A stretch of 64,000 nucleotides of DNA from Haladaptatus sp. R4 (GTDB taxonomy: Archaea; Halobacteriota; Halobacteria; Halobacteriales; Haladaptataceae), in contig NZ_LWHG01000030.1 of NCBI RefSeq assembly GCF_001625445.1, positions 124,001-188,000 of the forward strand. The letters run 5' to 3'. Shown here piece after piece: positions 62,800-64,000 of this stretch. A program made the position numbers and the translations under genes. The notes below the pieces were generated by a model. The model was not told the origin of the DNA and did no database searches. It saw nothing but the letters and a program-made list of their open reading frames with translations. Position 1 is the stretch's first letter. Every line of letters starts with the position of its first letter.

Positions 62800-64000
62800 C
62801 TACTGCAGATCACGAGCGGTCTCGAAGACAGTCGTCATCCACGCCGAGAGGTCGTTTGCCCGAACGCGGTGGCGAAGCGTCTCCATTCGGTCGCGCCGTT
62901 CGCTCTCCTTCATTGTTAGAGCGGTCGTGATAGCAGCCGCAAAGGTGTCCGTTTCGTGTGGGTTGATAGTGACCGCTTGGTCACCGAGTTCCTCGTGCGC
63001 ACCGGTTTGGTTACTCAACACAAGAACACCGGGATCACCGGTCTGGGCAGCGACGTATTCCTTAGCGACGAGGTTCATGCCATCACGAACCGCACTGACG
63101 AGCAATGCGTCGCTATGGCGGTACAATCCTGCGAGTTCCTCGTCTGTCATCCAGTCTTCGATGTACACCACCGGCTGCCAGTCGTTAGTCCCGAATCGGT
63201 CGTTGATGCGAGTGACTGCGTCCTCGACGTCCTGCTGGAGATCCTGATAGTCTGGGATAAGTGATCGACTCTCGTTGGCTTTCTGGACGTATGTGAACTC
63301 TTCACGCCAGTCCGGGTTCGTTGTCCACAGCCGCTCTAAAGCGTTGAGACGGTCGACGATGCCTTTCGTGTAATCGAGTCGGTCGACTCCTGCCACGACA
63401 CGGGTACTTGGTGTGATGCTGTGATCTCGCTGGAACGACTGCCAAAAGCTCCCATCTATACTCTCACTCGCCGCTTGAATATCGTCGGCGTTGATGCCTA
63501 ATGGAAACGCGCGGACTGTTGTGGTCCGGCCGTCGTAGCGTACCTGTCCGTCCTCGCGGTCGATGAACGCATCGTCCAGACATCGATCTACGCATGTGAG
63601 AAAGTTTTCACAATAGCGCTCGATATGAAATCCTAACAAGTCGTTCCCCAAGAGACCATCAAGCAGCTCCCGTTGCTGCGGACAGGCTTGGAATGTTTCC
63701 CAACTCGGCCATGGGATGTGCCAGAAGTGCATGATGAATGCGCTGTCGTCACCATTACGAAGTTGTCGCGGTGCAAGCGCGAAATGGTAATCCTGGAACC
63801 AGACGAGTGAGTTGCTCGCCGCGTGCTCGGCTACCGCCGATGCAAATCGCTCGTTGATCTGTTGATAACGTGCCCAATGGCGACTTTCGTACTCAGGTTT
63901 CCAGACACCGCCATGACAGAGTGGCCAAAGCGTTTGATTGCTGTAGCCATAGTAGTAGCCATCAACCTCCTCCTCGGAGAGCCAGATGCGTTTGAGGGTA
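62800..64000 (-). CDS. otsA: Trehalose-6-phosphate synthase, 5' end outside window
   Basis: The frame is open to the window end at 64000 and reads WLSEEEVDGYYYGYSNQTLW, WFQDYHFALAPRQLRNGDDS, AFIMHFWHIPWPSWETFQAC, VRAFPLGINADDIQAASESI, GVDRLDYTKGIVDRLNALER and YRHSDALLVSAVRDGMNLVA with KEYVAAQTGD: all diagnostic blocks of GT20 trehalose-6-phosphate synthases (UDP-glucose plus glucose 6-phosphate). About 400 residues are visible of a usual 480-500, so roughly 90 N-terminal residues lie beyond the edge. It ends at ARDLQ, 62800. It makes the compatible solute trehalose, fitting a halophile; an otsB phosphatase may lie further upstream or downstream outside the window. Confidence 0.95.
   Translation of the reverse strand, partial: TLKRIWLSEEEVDGYYYGYSNQTLWPLCHGGVWKPEYESRHWARYQQINERFASAVAEHAASNSLVWFQDYHFALAPRQLRNGDDSAFIMHFWHIPWPSWETFQACPQQRELLDGLLGNDLLGFHIERYCENFLTCVDRCLDDAFIDREDGQVRYDGRTTTVRAFPLGINADDIQAASESIDGSFWQSFQRDHSITPSTRVVAGVDRLDYTKGIVDRLNALERLWTTNPDWREEFTYVQKANESRSLIPDYQDLQQDVEDAVTRINDRFGTNDWQPVVYIEDWMTDEELAGLYRHSDALLVSAVRDGMNLVAKEYVAAQTGDPGVLVLSNQTGAHEELGDQAVTINPHETDTFAAAITTALTMKESERRDRMETLRHRVRANDLSAWMTTVFETARDLQ

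Overview
The window looks like a plasmid or secondary replicon of a halophilic archaeon (class Halobacteria). Supporting signs are acidic proteins, two Orc1/Cdc6 initiators with iteron arrays, a ParA partition ATPase, a TFB general transcription factor, a HalOD1-domain protein, Bat-type and DUF7344-like regulators, Tat-type and lipobox signal peptides, and TATA-box promoters. The replicon identity is inferred from the origin and partition genes and from the mass of broken genes, not from circularity.

Layout. 1-9 kb: the 3' part of a hydantoinase B gene, a nitroreductase, low-complexity surface proteins, and remnants of a flavodoxin, a RibD-type reductase and a P450. 9-20 kb: a Tat-exported deacetylase-like protein, an ArsR/SRPBCC pair, then a small-molecule catabolic island (GldA-type dehydrogenase, two-domain VOC protein, MIP18/DUF59 protein, amidohydrolase, zinc alcohol dehydrogenase, IclR regulator) in which several members carry single-base frameshifts. 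20-27 kb: the replication core, with ParA and a partner, one origin with TTACATCCGCGAC iterons beside the first orc gene, and a second, unrelated iteron set (core GGATTTCAAATGAATTC) beside the second orc gene. 27-42 kb: regulators, two MFS exporters, a hydrolase, a lipoprotein, a TetR repressor, an aldo/keto reductase, a tRNA-like element and an NRAMP-like transporter. A 19-bp palindrome, GTTAGTATNNNATACTAAC, occurs six times between 21.4 and 34.2 kb and probably marks a local regulon. 42-53 kb: a beta-helix surface protein with a Gly-Asp-Ser tail, ferritin, a CDF exporter, a Rieske protein, a cold-shock protein, an anion-permease gene and TFB. 53-64 kb: recombination debris including two copies of one unknown plasmid gene, a truncated phosphate permease, two related winged-helix proteins, a second membrane-anchored surface protein, Lrp, a toxin-antitoxin-like pair, a SWIM zinc-finger remnant, and the 3' part of trehalose-6-phosphate synthase at the window edge.

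Themes. The replicon keeps working replication, partition, metal-handling (ferritin, CDF, NRAMP-like) and efflux functions while many other genes are truncated or frameshifted. Some frameshifts lie in short homopolymers and could be sequencing errors; others are plainly truncations or fusions and so true decay. All functional calls are by inspection of motifs and recall of families; no search was run.
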